Shown here piece by piece: positions 35,313 through 44,088 of a stretch of DNA of 64,000 nucleotides. The number at the start of each line of letters is the position of its first letter. Positions within the stretch are counted from its first letter, which is position 1. Origin of the DNA: an uncultured Eggerthellaceae bacterium (GTDB taxonomy: Bacteria; Actinomycetota; Coriobacteriia; Coriobacteriales; Eggerthellaceae); assembly GCA_934670115.1 (NCBI GenBank), contig CAKUOV010000001.1, positions 1 to 64,000 on the forward strand, given 5' to 3'. The position numbers and the translations under genes are program-made. A model generated the notes under the pieces. That model worked only from the letters and a program-made list of their open reading frames with translations, was not told where the DNA came from and ran no database searches.

Positions 35313-37229
35313 TCACCTTTGCGGCGTTAGTTTCTCTTTTTCTGCCTTTTCTGCTTCTACCAAGTCAAGAAGCTCCTGAACAGAGTGGATATCAAGCTTC
35401 TTGTAGATATTGGAGATGTGCGTCTTTGCCGTGTGGCCCGAAATATACAGCGCGTTTTGCACATATTCGGCGTTTCGACCCTTGGCGATGAGCATAAACA
35501 CGTCGCGTTCGCGCGGGGACAAGTCGTAACGGCAGCAAATGTCGTTACAGGCAAGCTTCCAGCGGCCGGGACCTTCGGAAACGTCGGATTCATCGTCATC
35601 GGATTTCTCTTCAACCTGGCGATGTTTTTCCTTGCGCTCTCCCCAAATGTTGTCGCTATCAATAAACAGAACCAGCACGGTAATGCAACAGCCCAGCGCC
35701 GCCGTGCACGTCACGAAATACGGAAACAGGGGGTATTCGCCGAACAGGTGCGAAGCGGCAGCGCTCAGGGCAATGCCCACGGTGAAGGCGCCGTACTCCG
35801 CGGCACGGTTGCCGCCCAAAACCAGCTCGGGGTCAAGGTCGAACACGCGCACCAAATTGAGCAAAAAGCCCAGGATAACAATGTCGAACAGCATAAAACC
35901 CGTCATGGCAACGGTCGATATCACCACCGAGGCCGAGCCCTGCGCAAACGGAATGTAGGTAATGCCGATCAGAAACAGCGCAATGGAAATGATATGCGCG
36001 GGCATGAGGTCCTGATGTTCGGGCGAGCGCAGATACACCACGTACAGGATCACGCCGGCAACGCAAAAGCCCAGGTTCGTCACGGGGTTTTCCACCGGGA
36101 AATCCAGCGCGTTGCCCAGCACCGCTGAACCCTGCATAAAACCGAAGCACAGCGAGAACACCACCAGTTGCAATGTAGTGCGGAAGAACGGGCCCGAAGC
36201 GGATTCCCAGCTTGACATGCCCTTTCCATGCAGCGTGGAATCGCGAAACGCCGTGGTCTGGATTGACGGCAGGAACAAAAGCATGGAAATAAGCGGCAGC
36301 GCAACAAACACCACAATGGGCAGCCCCGCGGTAAGGTGGCGCGTAAAATAGCAGATGATACCGCCCATCATGGCGGAAACCGCCAAATAGCTTACGGTGT
36401 AGTTTGTCTGAGTATCGGCATAGAAGCGAAACCACAGCAGCATGAACAGACCTTCGCACAGCCCCATAACGCCAATAGAAATCTGATACGGTATAGGCGC
36501 GTCAACAGCGCTGGTCAGCGCGAAAATCAAACATCCCACAACGGCAACGCCAATACCTACCAAGCATATGGTTCGCAAGTGGGCATCGACCCACGCATGG
36601 TTGCGGCTGAACACCACGCCGAAAAACGCGAAGGAAAAGCACAGCGATCCGTTCAAGATGATCTGCCCCACAAAGCTACTCCAGGCATCAAGCTGGGGAT
36701 TCATTGAAAGCTCGGGGAAATACAGAATCAGGAAGTGCCAACCCATCAAAAGGCCGAAGCCAAGCATCCGCAGCGGGATTGCCCCCGCCTTGTAGCGGCT
36801 CTGCGCAACGGCGGGGGCACTGGCGGGCACAGCTTCGCCAGCATCCTGGACGGACATGAATTGCGGCGAAGACGCCTGCGGTTCTTTTGCCTGCTCCTTC
36901 ACGTGCGCAACCCGTGCGTCGCCACTGCGAGCGTCCCGTGCGTCGCCACCGCGGGCGTCCCGTGCGTCCTTTTCATCGCGAGCCGCACCGCGATCATCAC
37001 GAATCGGCTTCGGCACCTTGGGTGCCTTCGGAGCCTTTGGCTCCTTCGGTGCAGGCGGACACGACTCACTTTTTGTTTGAGCAAAATTGTTCAATTTTGG
37101 TATGATTTCGTTCAACTCTGATTCGACCGTATCAGACTGTCTTAACGGCGCCGAATCGACCAACGTTTCATTCTTTTCGGCTTCGCCTTTCCCCCCGAAT
37201 GCCAAGCCAGAAAACAAGCGCATGTGCAA
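35313..37229 (-). CDS. Membrane-embedded LuxR-family transcriptional regulator
   Basis: The 638-residue protein has an unusual N-terminus (about 1-150) of low-complexity charged sequence (a PKAPKAPKVPK run, then DARGGDARDARSGDAR). About twelve membrane helices follow (about 155-510), then a cytoplasmic linker and a C-terminal LuxR helix-turn-helix (about 570-630; LSPRERDVFMLIAKGRNAEY, HTAKTHISNIYKKLD). Membrane LuxR proteins of this plan are numerous in Eggerthellaceae, often beside molybdoenzyme genes, where they respond to the aromatic substrate. It is divergent from the molybdoenzyme operon, and its start is about 50 bp from a candidate operator at 37278. Confidence 0.93.
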   Translation of the reverse strand: MHMRLFSGLAFGGKGEAEKNETLVDSAPLRQSDTVESELNEIIPKLNNFAQTKSESCPPAPKEPKAPKAPKVPKPIRDDRGAARDEKDARDARGGDARDARSGDARVAHVKEQAKEPQASSPQFMSVQDAGEAVPASAPAVAQSRYKAGAIPLRMLGFGLLMGWHFLILYFPELSMNPQLDAWSSFVGQIILNGSLCFSFAFFGVVFSRNHAWVDAHLRTICLVGIGVAVVGCLIFALTSAVDAPIPYQISIGVMGLCEGLFMLLWFRFYADTQTNYTVSYLAVSAMMGGIICYFTRHLTAGLPIVVFVALPLISMLLFLPSIQTTAFRDSTLHGKGMSSWESASGPFFRTTLQLVVFSLCFGFMQGSAVLGNALDFPVENPVTNLGFCVAGVILYVVYLRSPEHQDLMPAHIISIALFLIGITYIPFAQGSASVVISTVAMTGFMLFDIVILGFLLNLVRVFDLDPELVLGGNRAAEYGAFTVGIALSAAASHLFGEYPLFPYFVTCTAALGCCITVLVLFIDSDNIWGERKEKHRQVEEKSDDDESDVSEGPGRWKLACNDICCRYDLSPRERDVFMLIAKGRNAEYVQNALYISGHTAKTHISNIYKKLDIHSVQELLDLVEAEKAEKEKLTPQR

Positions 37230-37664
37230 CCCCCAGTAGCAACAGCAGCGAAATATCTCTTTTGCGTTTCTCTAGGATAACCCTTTACGGGGTAAATCGT
37301 CAAGACGAATGCTTTTTCCCAGGTAGAAGGCTTGTTTATGGCTTCTAGTACTAGTGACTTTTCCCGCACAGTATGAGCCCATTCGGGTGATTTTGCGGCT
37401 TTTCACCGAATGGGGACTATTGCCAGGGGCTGCTGTGGGGGCGTACTTTGGGATACAAGGCAGCTTGGCACACCGCGCGTTTCGAGAAGAGGCGAGCCGC
37501 GCAAAAGGATCGCTGCTGAAAGATGTAATCCCACATGAGGACACAACAAAAAAAGTCAACATGCATCCAAGCCTAAGAGAGAAAGGGGAACATCGCAGGC
37601 GGCCATAAACGGAGGCAACACGACATGCCTACGTTTACACATTCCACTAAGAGAGGGAGGAAAA
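37230..37664. promoter_or_regulatory. Divergent regulatory region of the molybdoenzyme operon
   Basis: This 435-bp region separates the LuxR gene from the molybdoenzyme gene. It holds a partial dyad TAACCCTTTACGGGGTAAA (37278-37296) sharing ACCCTTT with the MFS site, and a hairpin at 37378-37414 (CCCATTCGG paired with CCGAATGGG). The latter could be a leader structure. GGGAGG lies 6 nt before the molybdoenzyme ATG. No gene is supported. Confidence 0.5.
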
Positions 37665-40244
37665 ATGTCAGGCGAAACTAAAACTGTTTACAAGTCCTTG
37701 GGCCTGTGCGGATTCGGTCTGGGATCGAACTCTGCGGCAGTTGATGTGAAGGACGGAAAGATCCTGCGCATTCGCCCCATGCACTACGGTGAGAAGTACA
37801 ACATCGAAGACATGCGCCCTTGGAAGATCACCGCGCGCAACGGCGCCGTGCTTGAACCCAAGACGCATACCTGCCCCAGCCCGCTGCAGTACGGCTACAA
37901 GAAGCGCGTTTATTCCAAGAACCGCGTTCCGTTCCCGCTGAAGCGCGTTGACTGGGATCCCGATGGCGATCGTCATCCCGAAACCCGTGGCGAATCCAAG
38001 TACGTCCGTATTTCCTGGGACGAAGCTACTGACATTTGCGCAAAAGAAATCATGCGCATTAAAGAGACTTACGGCATGGAAGCGCTGCTTCTGCAATGCG
38101 ACGGCCATGGCGAATCCAAGATTTTGCACGCTGCTCATGGTTGTGAGCAGAAATTGCTGGACCTTTTGGGCGGCTACACGCTGCAGGCACGCCAGCCCGA
38201 CTCCTGGGAAGGCTGGACCTGGGGCGCAAAGCACATGTGGGGCATGGAGCCCGTTGGCAAGCAGGGTCACGTTGAGAACCTGTTCAAGGACATCTGCGAA
38301 AACGGCGACTGCCTGATTATGTGGTCCGGCGACCCCGAAACCACACCGTGGGGCTGGGGCGGCATGATGCCCGGTGTTCTGGAGAGCTTCTTGACCGAAG
38401 CTGGCATTATGCAGATCTTCATTACCCCCGACCTGAACTACGCTGGCGCTGCTCACGCCGACAAGTGGATCCCCGTTCTGCCGAACACCGACGCCGCCAT
38501 GCAGTGCGCTATCGCATACGTATGGATGACCGAGGGCCTGTTCGACCGCGACTGGGTTGTTGAGCGCTCCGTTGGCTTCGACTGGTTCGAGTACTACATT
38601 CTGGGCAAGGAAGACGGCATTCCGAAGACGCCGGCTTGGGCTGCTCCTATCTGCGGCGTTCCTGCTCGTCAGATCAAGGCGCTGGCTCGTTACTGGGCAC
38701 AGCACGCCGTATCCATTGGTCACTGCTCCGGCGGCGGCTTCATCCGCGCAGCATACTCCACCGAGCCTGCTCGCTTGGAAATCGCCCTGTTGGTTATGCA
38801 GCAGCTCGGCAAGCCCGGCGCTGGCCAGATGAACTTCATGGACGTTGGCCTGTTCGGCATCGATGACATTTACCCGCTGCCTCGTTCCGAATGCCAGCCC
38901 GACCTGAGCTCCGTTTACCACGGCTGGGCCATGCTTACCACCCCCACCAACTTCATCCCGAAGACCCTTATTCCTCAGGCCATTATGAACCCGCCCGTTC
39001 ATTGGTCCGGCGGCCACGTTATTGCCGGCCTGCCCGCAGCCGACCAGTTCGTTGAATGGGACTTCCCGCAGCCTGGCTGCCCCGGCATCCACATGATCTG
39101 GACCGACACGCCTTGCTGGCAGACGTGCTGGAACGGCGGCAACGAGATGCAGCGCGCTTTGCGTCACCCGAACCTGGAGTTCATCATGGCACAGCATCCG
39201 TGGATGGAAAACGACTGCCTGTTTGCCGACATCGTTCTTCCCACCACCACCAAGCTCGAAGTGCAGGACATCTCTTCCGACCTGTACGGCCTGAACTACA
39301 ACATGCTGCTGCATGAAGAGCAGGCATGCCCGCACGTGGGCGATTCTTTGAGCGACTGGGAATGCGTTATCGCTATTGCCGAGAAGCTTGGCCTGCGCGA
39401 TCAGTACGTGGAAGGCACCGAAGAAGAGCTCATCAAGAAGGGCTTCGAAAACTCTGGCGTTCAGGATATGATTTCCTACGAAGAGTGGATGGAGAAGGGC
39501 TACTTCGTTGTTCCTACCGCCGAGAACTGGGAGAACGACCGCTTCCACCTGCGCGATTGGTACAACGACCCCGAGGCCGAGAAGTTCAACACCCCCACGG
39601 GCAAGATCGAGTTCTACTCCACCGGCCTGGCCAAGTACTATCCCAACGATGAAGAGCGTCCTCCTGTTCCGCACTTCATCCCCTACGGCGAGTCCCACAG
39701 CGAGTCCCTGCTGCACCCGCGTGCTAAGGAATATCCGTACTTGCTGGTCACGAACCACCCGCGTTGGCGCGTACACGCAAACAACGACGACAACACCTGG
39801 ATGCGCGAATTCGAGACCTGCAAGGTTGTTGGCCCCGACGGCTACAAGTACGAGCCGCTGTGGATCAACCCCGTTGACGCCGTTAAGGTAAACGTCAAGG
39901 ACGGCGACATCGTGAAGATGTACAACGAGCGCGGTGCTGTCTTGGGCGGCATCCGCGTGAGCGAGCGCATTATCCCTGGCGCCCTGTATCAGGACCATGG
40001 CGCACGCGTTGACAACATTGTTATTGGCGAATTCGATCGTGCTGGCGCAAACAACCTGATTTGCCCCTCCAACACCACGTCGAAGAACGCACCGGGCGAA
40101 GTTACCAACAGCTTCTTGGTCAACATCGAAAAGGTTGACGTGTTCGAACTGGCACGTCAGTATCCCGAAGCGTTCAGCAAGGTATACGACAAGGACACCG
40201 GCCAAGTTGCCGAGACCGTCATCATCATGGACGAGGAGGCCTAA
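37665..40244 (+). CDS. Transhydroxylase-like molybdopterin oxidoreductase, large subunit
   Basis: The 859-residue protein belongs to the DMSO-reductase family and resembles the large subunit of pyrogallol-phloroglucinol transhydroxylase (AthL, about 875 residues). It has no Tat signal and no N-terminal CxxC[4Fe-4S] motif, only one Cys in SLGLCGFGLG, as in AthL. The block CDGHGESK (H148) and QPDSWEGW (D179, S180) matches, by position and context, the AthL active-site His144, Asp174 and Mo-ligand Ser175, cited from memory. The C-terminus has the molydopterin-binding domain (NHPRWRVHANNDDNTW). It should work in the cytoplasm on a hydroxylated aromatic such as a catechol or pyrogallol, removing or moving a hydroxyl. 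The small subunit gene starts 2 bp later. Confidence 0.9.
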   Translation: MSGETKTVYKSLGLCGFGLGSNSAAVDVKDGKILRIRPMHYGEKYNIEDMRPWKITARNGAVLEPKTHTCPSPLQYGYKKRVYSKNRVPFPLKRVDWDPDGDRHPETRGESKYVRISWDEATDICAKEIMRIKETYGMEALLLQCDGHGESKILHAAHGCEQKLLDLLGGYTLQARQPDSWEGWTWGAKHMWGMEPVGKQGHVENLFKDICENGDCLIMWSGDPETTPWGWGGMMPGVLESFLTEAGIMQIFITPDLNYAGAAHADKWIPVLPNTDAAMQCAIAYVWMTEGLFDRDWVVERSVGFDWFEYYILGKEDGIPKTPAWAAPICGVPARQIKALARYWAQHAVSIGHCSGGGFIRAAYSTEPARLEIALLVMQQLGKPGAGQMNFMDVGLFGIDDIYPLPRSECQPDLSSVYHGWAMLTTPTNFIPKTLIPQAIMNPPVHWSGGHVIAGLPAADQFVEWDFPQPGCPGIHMIWTDTPCWQTCWNGGNEMQRALRHPNLEFIMAQHPWMENDCLFADIVLPTTTKLEVQDISSDLYGLNYNMLLHEEQACPHVGDSLSDWECVIAIAEKLGLRDQYVEGTEEELIKKGFENSGVQDMISYEEWMEKGYFVVPTAENWENDRFHLRDWYNDPEAEKFNTPTGKIEFYSTGLAKYYPNDEERPPVPHFIPYGESHSESLLHPRAKEYPYLLVTNHPRWRVHANNDDNTWMREFETCKVVGPDGYKYEPLWINPVDAVKVNVKDGDIVKMYNERGAVLGGIRVSERIIPGALYQDHGARVDNIVIGEFDRAGANNLICPSNTTSKNAPGEVTNSFLVNIEKVDVFELARQYPEAFSKVYDKDTGQVAETVIIMDEEA

Positions 40245-40246
40245 TC

Positions 40247-41068
40247 ATGAAAATGTTTGTCATTGACGTTGCTAAGTGCGTTGGATGCCGTAGTTGCGAG
40301 ATTGTCTGCAAAGACGAGCACGTTGACAACGACTGGTCGCCCATCGCTCTTCCCCAGCCCGACACTGGTCAGCACTGGGTTCGCGTTGAGGAAAAAGAAC
40401 GCGGCCAGGTGCCTAAGGTTACCGTTGCCTACACGCCCATTATGTGCCAGCACTGCAAGAACGCACCTTGCATGGCTGTTGCAAAGGACGGCGCCGTATA
40501 CCGTCGCGACGACGGCCTGGTCATTGTTGACCCGGTGAAGGCACGCGGCCAGAAGGCTATCGTGGACGCTTGCCCCTATGGCGCTATGTTCTGGAACGAC
40601 GAGCAGAACGTTGCCCAGAAGTGCACGGGCTGCGCCCACTTGCTGGACGACGGCTGGACCGTTCCCCGCTGCGTTGACGCGTGCGCTCACGATGTTCTTC
40701 GCTTCGGTGACGAGGAAGAATTCGCTGAAGAGTTGAAGAATGCCGAGATTCTTCGCCCCGACCTGAACACGCAGCCGAGCGTTGTGTACCTGAACCTTCC
40801 GAAGCGCTTCATTGGCGGCGAAATTGCCGACCTGGAAGCCGACGAGGTTATCATTGGCGCAAAGGTTGTCCTTACCAACAAGGAAACCGGCGAGACCCGC
40901 GAGACCACGAGTGACTGGTTCGGTGACTTCTGGTTCAAGCAGATCGAAGCTGCAGAGTACACCATTAGCGTAGAAGCTGAAGGCTACCTGCCGCGCACGG
41001 TGAAGGACTTCATCTCCACCGTTGACAAGGACCTCAACGTTGGCACTATCGCCATGTACAAGGCCTAA
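40247..41068 (+). CDS. Transhydroxylase-like iron-sulfur small subunit
   Basis: The 273-residue protein has exactly twelve cysteines in ferredoxin-like spacing (C11, C14, C17, C21, C67, C70, C75, C109, C126, C129, C142, C146), enough for three [4Fe-4S] clusters. A C-terminal domain (about 190-273) follows with VIIGAKVVLTNKETGE and YTISVEAEGYLPRTVKDF, a transthyretin/carboxypeptidase-regulatory-like fold. This two-part plan and length match AthB of Pelobacter transhydroxylase. It lacks a membrane anchor. The start is 2 bp after the large-subunit stop region, so the two are translationally coupled. It would pass electrons to or stabilise the Mo site. Confidence 0.92.
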   Translation: MKMFVIDVAKCVGCRSCEIVCKDEHVDNDWSPIALPQPDTGQHWVRVEEKERGQVPKVTVAYTPIMCQHCKNAPCMAVAKDGAVYRRDDGLVIVDPVKARGQKAIVDACPYGAMFWNDEQNVAQKCTGCAHLLDDGWTVPRCVDACAHDVLRFGDEEEFAEELKNAEILRPDLNTQPSVVYLNLPKRFIGGEIADLEADEVIIGAKVVLTNKETGETRETTSDWFGDFWFKQIEAAEYTISVEAEGYLPRTVKDFISTVDKDLNVGTIAMYKA

Positions 41069-41081
41069 TTTCGCGTAATGC

Positions 41082-41149
41082 GGGGAAGGCAACGGCGAAG
41101 GGCACACCAGCTTGGTTTGGTATCCCTTCCCGTTCCTTCCCCGATTTTT
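41082..41149 (+). terminator. Long hairpin terminator after the molybdoenzyme genes
   Basis: Arms GGGGAAGG (41082-41089) and CCTTCCCC (41135-41142), with inner AACGG/CCGTT and GAAGGG/CCCTTC pairing, are followed by GATTTTTA. It may attenuate expression of the VOC gene downstream. Confidence 0.75.
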
Positions 41150-41191
41150 ACGGGGCACCGCAAAGGCCTGCAGGCATTGTCCGGTTTGCCC

Positions 41192-41278
41192 TGCAGGGCG
41201 CGCGCAAGGCCTGTGGCAACATGGGCCTCTTCGATGGGATCTTATAGCCGCGTTTTGCAGGGCGCGTGCAAGGCCTGT
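41192..41278. repeat. 23-bp direct repeat, 64-bp period
   Basis: TGCAGGGCGCGCGCAAGGCC and three more bases (41192-41214) recur with one change at 41256-41278, between the terminator and the VOC gene. Its role is unknown. Confidence 0.7.
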
Positions 41279-41332
41279 AGGCCGCCACAATTGCCGCCCC
41301 GAACATTCCAGAAGTTTTGAAAGGAGCTGCAC

Positions 41333-41803
41333 ATGAAAGCAATCGAGACCCATCATCAGGGAATTTATTGCAAGGACATTGATGAGTCCATTCGTTGGTA
41401 CTGCGACGTTTTCAACTTCCGTCACCTTTTCTCCACCGAGACCATGGAAGGTGACAAGCCGCTGAAGATGGCTTGGATCAAAAACGATGGCGGCATCATC
41501 ATTGAGCTGCTTGAAACCGCTGATAAATCCTGCGTTGAGGCAAATGCTCACGCGCTGAATCACCTGGCCGTACGCGTAGAGAACATGGACGAATTCGTGG
41601 CGCTGCTGAACGAGAAGGGCATTGCCATTGAAGCCGGTCCGTTTGACGCACTGTGCCCGTTCGACCGTCCGCTGGGCACGCAGGATAACGACGTATTCCA
41701 GGTTTACGGAAACGGCGGCGCTCACCTGAAGATCATGTTCTTCAGGGGCCCCGGCAACGAGCGCATCGAAGCCGTTCAGGACGACATCGCTCCGATTGAG
41801 TAA
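41333..41803 (+). CDS. VOC-family (glyoxalase/dioxygenase fold) protein
   Basis: The 156-residue protein has two beta-alpha-beta-beta-beta modules with likely metal ligands His7 or His8 (THHQGIYCKDIDESI), Glu in GGIIIELLE, and His in ALNHLAVRVENMDEF. VOC proteins include glyoxalases, isomerases and ring-cleavage enzymes, so the reaction is open. Its place after the molybdoenzyme pair suggests it acts on the substrate or product of that enzyme. GAAAGGAG lies 7 nt upstream of the ATG. A terminator-like hairpin separates it from the Fe-S subunit gene. Confidence 0.85.
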   Translation: MKAIETHHQGIYCKDIDESIRWYCDVFNFRHLFSTETMEGDKPLKMAWIKNDGGIIIELLETADKSCVEANAHALNHLAVRVENMDEFVALLNEKGIAIEAGPFDALCPFDRPLGTQDNDVFQVYGNGGAHLKIMFFRGPGNERIEAVQDDIAPIE

Positions 41804-42004
41804 CAGCGACGCTGCGGGTGCTGTCACGGCGCTGTTACGGCGGAGTCACGGTAGCGTCACGACGGACGCACCCCTCTTGCTGCCGCGACGTTGCGAGTCA
41901 ATGCCGGTGCTGCAACCGATACGCCGAGTAGCGTTTTTGTGTGATTCGCCCGATACGCTTGAAACCACGTGCGCACGGCGCCCGCAATTTGCTACACTTC
42001 CTTG
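41804..42004. other. Gene-free stretch before the ZTP riboswitch
   Basis: GC-rich sequence with several short CACGG-type repeats. The promoter of the purine operon should lie here; no clear -35/-10 pair is seen apart from a weak TACACT at about 41992. Confidence 0.4.
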
Positions 42005-42005
42005 A

Positions 42006-42078
42006 GTTGTTGTGACTGACGGAGCAGGTGGACAACCACAGGGGAGCAACAATCTACATAATGCCGACCGTCTGGGCA
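42006..42078 (+). promoter_or_regulatory. ZTP (pfl) riboswitch aptamer
   Basis: The sequence shows the pfl layout: P1 TTGTT (42007-42011) paired with AACAA (42048-42052), the conserved TGTGACTGACGG, hairpin GGTGGACAACC, AGGGGAGC, then the separate conserved block GCCGACCGTCTGGGC (42063-42077). This last block forms the second domain and overlaps the 5' arm of the downstream terminator. ZTP/ZMP accumulates when one-carbon folate is short and AICAR is not formylated, and binding should prevent termination. The controlled genes make IMP from ZMP, which fits exactly. Confidence 0.88.
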
Positions 42079-42111
42079 AGCCATACCTTTGCAGGGTGGC
42101 TTGCCTTTTTT
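42075..42111 (+). terminator. Riboswitch-controlled intrinsic terminator
   Basis: Stem GGCAAGCCA (42075-42083) and TGGCTTGCC (42097-42105) with six T after it. The 5' arm shares bases with the ligand-binding GGGC of the riboswitch, giving an off-to-on switch. Confidence 0.9.
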
Positions 42112-42222
42112 ATGCGCTGCAACGCAAATCATAGACATTGCCGCAGGTCAAAAGGGCAGCTAAAATGCAAGAATGGCGGAAAAGAAGCACGACAACGGGA
42201 AACAGCGAAAGGAAAACGTTTT

Positions 42223-42858
42223 ATGAAAAACCTCGTTGAACTTCTGCAGAACAACCCCTATCCGGGGCGCGGTATTGTGGTTGGCAAAGACCGCGTTTAC
42301 TACTGGATCATGGGCCGCAGCACGAACAGCCGCAACCGCGTGTTCACGTTGACCGATGACGGCATTCGCACCGAAGCACATGACCCTTCTCTGCTTGAAG
42401 ACCCCAGCTTGATTATCTACCATCCCGTGCGCACGATGGGCGACAAGTTGGTCGTAACAAACGGCGACCAGACCGACACCATTGTTGAGGCGGGCGATTT
42501 CCGCACCGGCTGCATGAAGCGCGAATACGAGCCCGATGCGCCGAATTTCACCCCGCGCATTTCCGCCGTTATCAACGAAGACGGCTCGTTTGAGATTTCT
42601 ATTCTGAAGCATGGTGCGGGCGATCGTTGCCAGCGCGAATTCTTCGCATACGAAGGCGCCGACGAGGGCACCGGCTACTTCATTTCCACGTACCAGGGCG
42701 ATGGTAACCCGTTGCCCACGTTTGCAGGCGAACCCATCGAGGTCAGCATGCCCGAGCCTGCTGAAGTGTGGGCGGCGCTGAATGCCGACAATAAAGTGTC
42801 GCTGTACTGCAACGTTGCAGGCGAAGTGAGCATTTTCAACAAGAACCTGGGAGACTAG
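42223..42858 (+). CDS. purO: IMP cyclohydrolase, PurO-type
   Basis: The 211-residue protein matches the IMP cyclohydrolase family first known from archaeal PurO: NNPYPGRGIVVG, YYWIMGRSTNSRNRVF and NGDQTDTI near the N-terminus, and TPRISAV in the middle. It should close formyl-AICAR (FAICAR) to IMP, the last step of purine synthesis. Most bacteria use the N-terminal half of bifunctional PurH for this, but the neighbouring gene has only the formyltransferase half, so the pair divides the job. The ATG at 42223 has AAAGGA 9 nt upstream. The open frame runs on upstream through the riboswitch and is not coding there. Confidence 0.88.
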   Translation: MKNLVELLQNNPYPGRGIVVGKDRVYYWIMGRSTNSRNRVFTLTDDGIRTEAHDPSLLEDPSLIIYHPVRTMGDKLVVTNGDQTDTIVEAGDFRTGCMKREYEPDAPNFTPRISAVINEDGSFEISILKHGAGDRCQREFFAYEGADEGTGYFISTYQGDGNPLPTFAGEPIEVSMPEPAEVWAALNADNKVSLYCNVAGEVSIFNKNLGD

Positions 42859-42887
42859 CAAAAACGAGCGGAAAGGAGTCCTTCCCC

Positions 42888-44066
42888 ATGAAGGAATTCG
42901 AACTGAAATACGGCTTGAACCCCAATCAAAAGCCGGCAAAAATCTACATGAAAGATGGCTCTGACCTGCCTATTCAGATCCTGAATGGCCGCCCTGGCTA
43001 CATCAATCTGCTTGACGCGTTCAACTCATACCAGCTCGTGCGCGAAATCAAGCAGGCAACCGGCATGTGCGCCGCCGCATCGTTCAAGCACGTATCACCT
43101 TCGGGCGCTGCTGTGGGCAAGCCGCTTTCCGACATTGATAAGCAAATCTACTTCGTTGACCCCGAAGCCGAGCTCACGCCCCTGGCCTGCGCTTACATTC
43201 GCGCACGCGGCGCTCACCGCCTGTGCTCTTACGGCGACTGGGTTGCGCTCTCCGATACCTGCGACGCCGCTACCGCCGCATATCTGCAAAGCGAAGTGTC
43301 CGATGGCATTATCGCCCCTGGTTACACCGATGAAGCGCTTGCGCTGCTGAAGACGAAGAAGAAGGGCAACTACTGCGTTATCCAGATGGACGAGACGTAC
43401 GTGCCCGCCGTGCAGGAATGCCGCGACATCTATGGTGTAACGTTTGAGCAGGGCCGCAACAACTTTGCCATTGACAAGAGCCAGTTTGACAACATCGTGA
43501 CCGAAAACAAGGACCTGCCCGAAGACGCGCAGACCGACTTGCTGGTAGCACTGCTCACGCTGAAATACACGCAGTCCAACTCTGTAGTGTTCGTGAAAGA
43601 CGGTCAGACTATTGGCGTTGGCGCAGGTCAGCAATCCCGCGTGCACTGCGTACGCCTGGCAGGCGACAAGGCCGACTTCTGGTATTTGCGCCAGCATCCC
43701 AAAGTTTTGAGCTTGCCTTGGGTTGACAACGTGCGTCGCGCCGATCGCGACAACGCCATTGACGTGTACATCTCCAACGATTACGAAGACGTTTTGGCCG
43801 ATGGCGTATGGCAGCAAACATGGAAGACCAAGCCCGAAGTTCTCACGCTCGAAGAAAAGAAGGAATGGCTGAAAACGCTCAAGGGCGTTGCCGTTGGCTC
43901 CGATGCGTTCTTCCCCTTCGGTGACAGCATTGAGCGCGCGGCGAAGTCGGGCGCACAGTACATCGCTGAGCCGGGCGGCTCCATCCGCGATGATAACGTT
44001 ATTGAAACAGCGAACAAGTACGGTATGACCATGGCCTTCACGGGAATGCGCTTGTTCCATCACTAA
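42888..44066 (+). CDS. AICAR formyltransferase (stand-alone PurH C-terminal domain)
   Basis: The 392-residue protein contains the AICAR transformylase domain, including the catalytic Lys-His pair in AASFKHVSPSGAAVG, SDTCDAATA and GVGAGQQSRVHC. It uses 10-formyl-tetrahydrofolate to convert AICAR to formyl-AICAR. The N-terminal MGS-like IMP cyclohydrolase domain of normal PurH is absent; that activity is supplied by the gene 29 bp upstream. AAAGGAG lies before the ATG. Both genes are under the ZTP riboswitch. Confidence 0.92.
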   Translation: MKEFELKYGLNPNQKPAKIYMKDGSDLPIQILNGRPGYINLLDAFNSYQLVREIKQATGMCAAASFKHVSPSGAAVGKPLSDIDKQIYFVDPEAELTPLACAYIRARGAHRLCSYGDWVALSDTCDAATAAYLQSEVSDGIIAPGYTDEALALLKTKKKGNYCVIQMDETYVPAVQECRDIYGVTFEQGRNNFAIDKSQFDNIVTENKDLPEDAQTDLLVALLTLKYTQSNSVVFVKDGQTIGVGAGQQSRVHCVRLAGDKADFWYLRQHPKVLSLPWVDNVRRADRDNAIDVYISNDYEDVLADGVWQQTWKTKPEVLTLEEKKEWLKTLKGVAVGSDAFFPFGDSIERAAKSGAQYIAEPGGSIRDDNVIETANKYGMTMAFTGMRLFHH

Positions 44067-44088
44067 GATTTACTGTTTTGCCCGCTGT

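Noticed and set aside
37354..37608. Small protein gene between LuxR and molybdoenzyme genes
   Set aside because: No ribosome site, no ATG at the frame start, and the sequence covers a probable leader hairpin.
37668..40205. Minus-strand open frame of 845 codons opposite the molybdoenzyme gene
   Set aside because: Antisense shadow; the plus strand encodes a recognisable two-subunit enzyme with ribosome sites and coupling.
42028..42222. N-terminal extension of the IMP cyclohydrolase from an upstream start
   Set aside because: It would translate the ZTP riboswitch and terminator; ATG 42223 has a ribosome site and the family-typical start.
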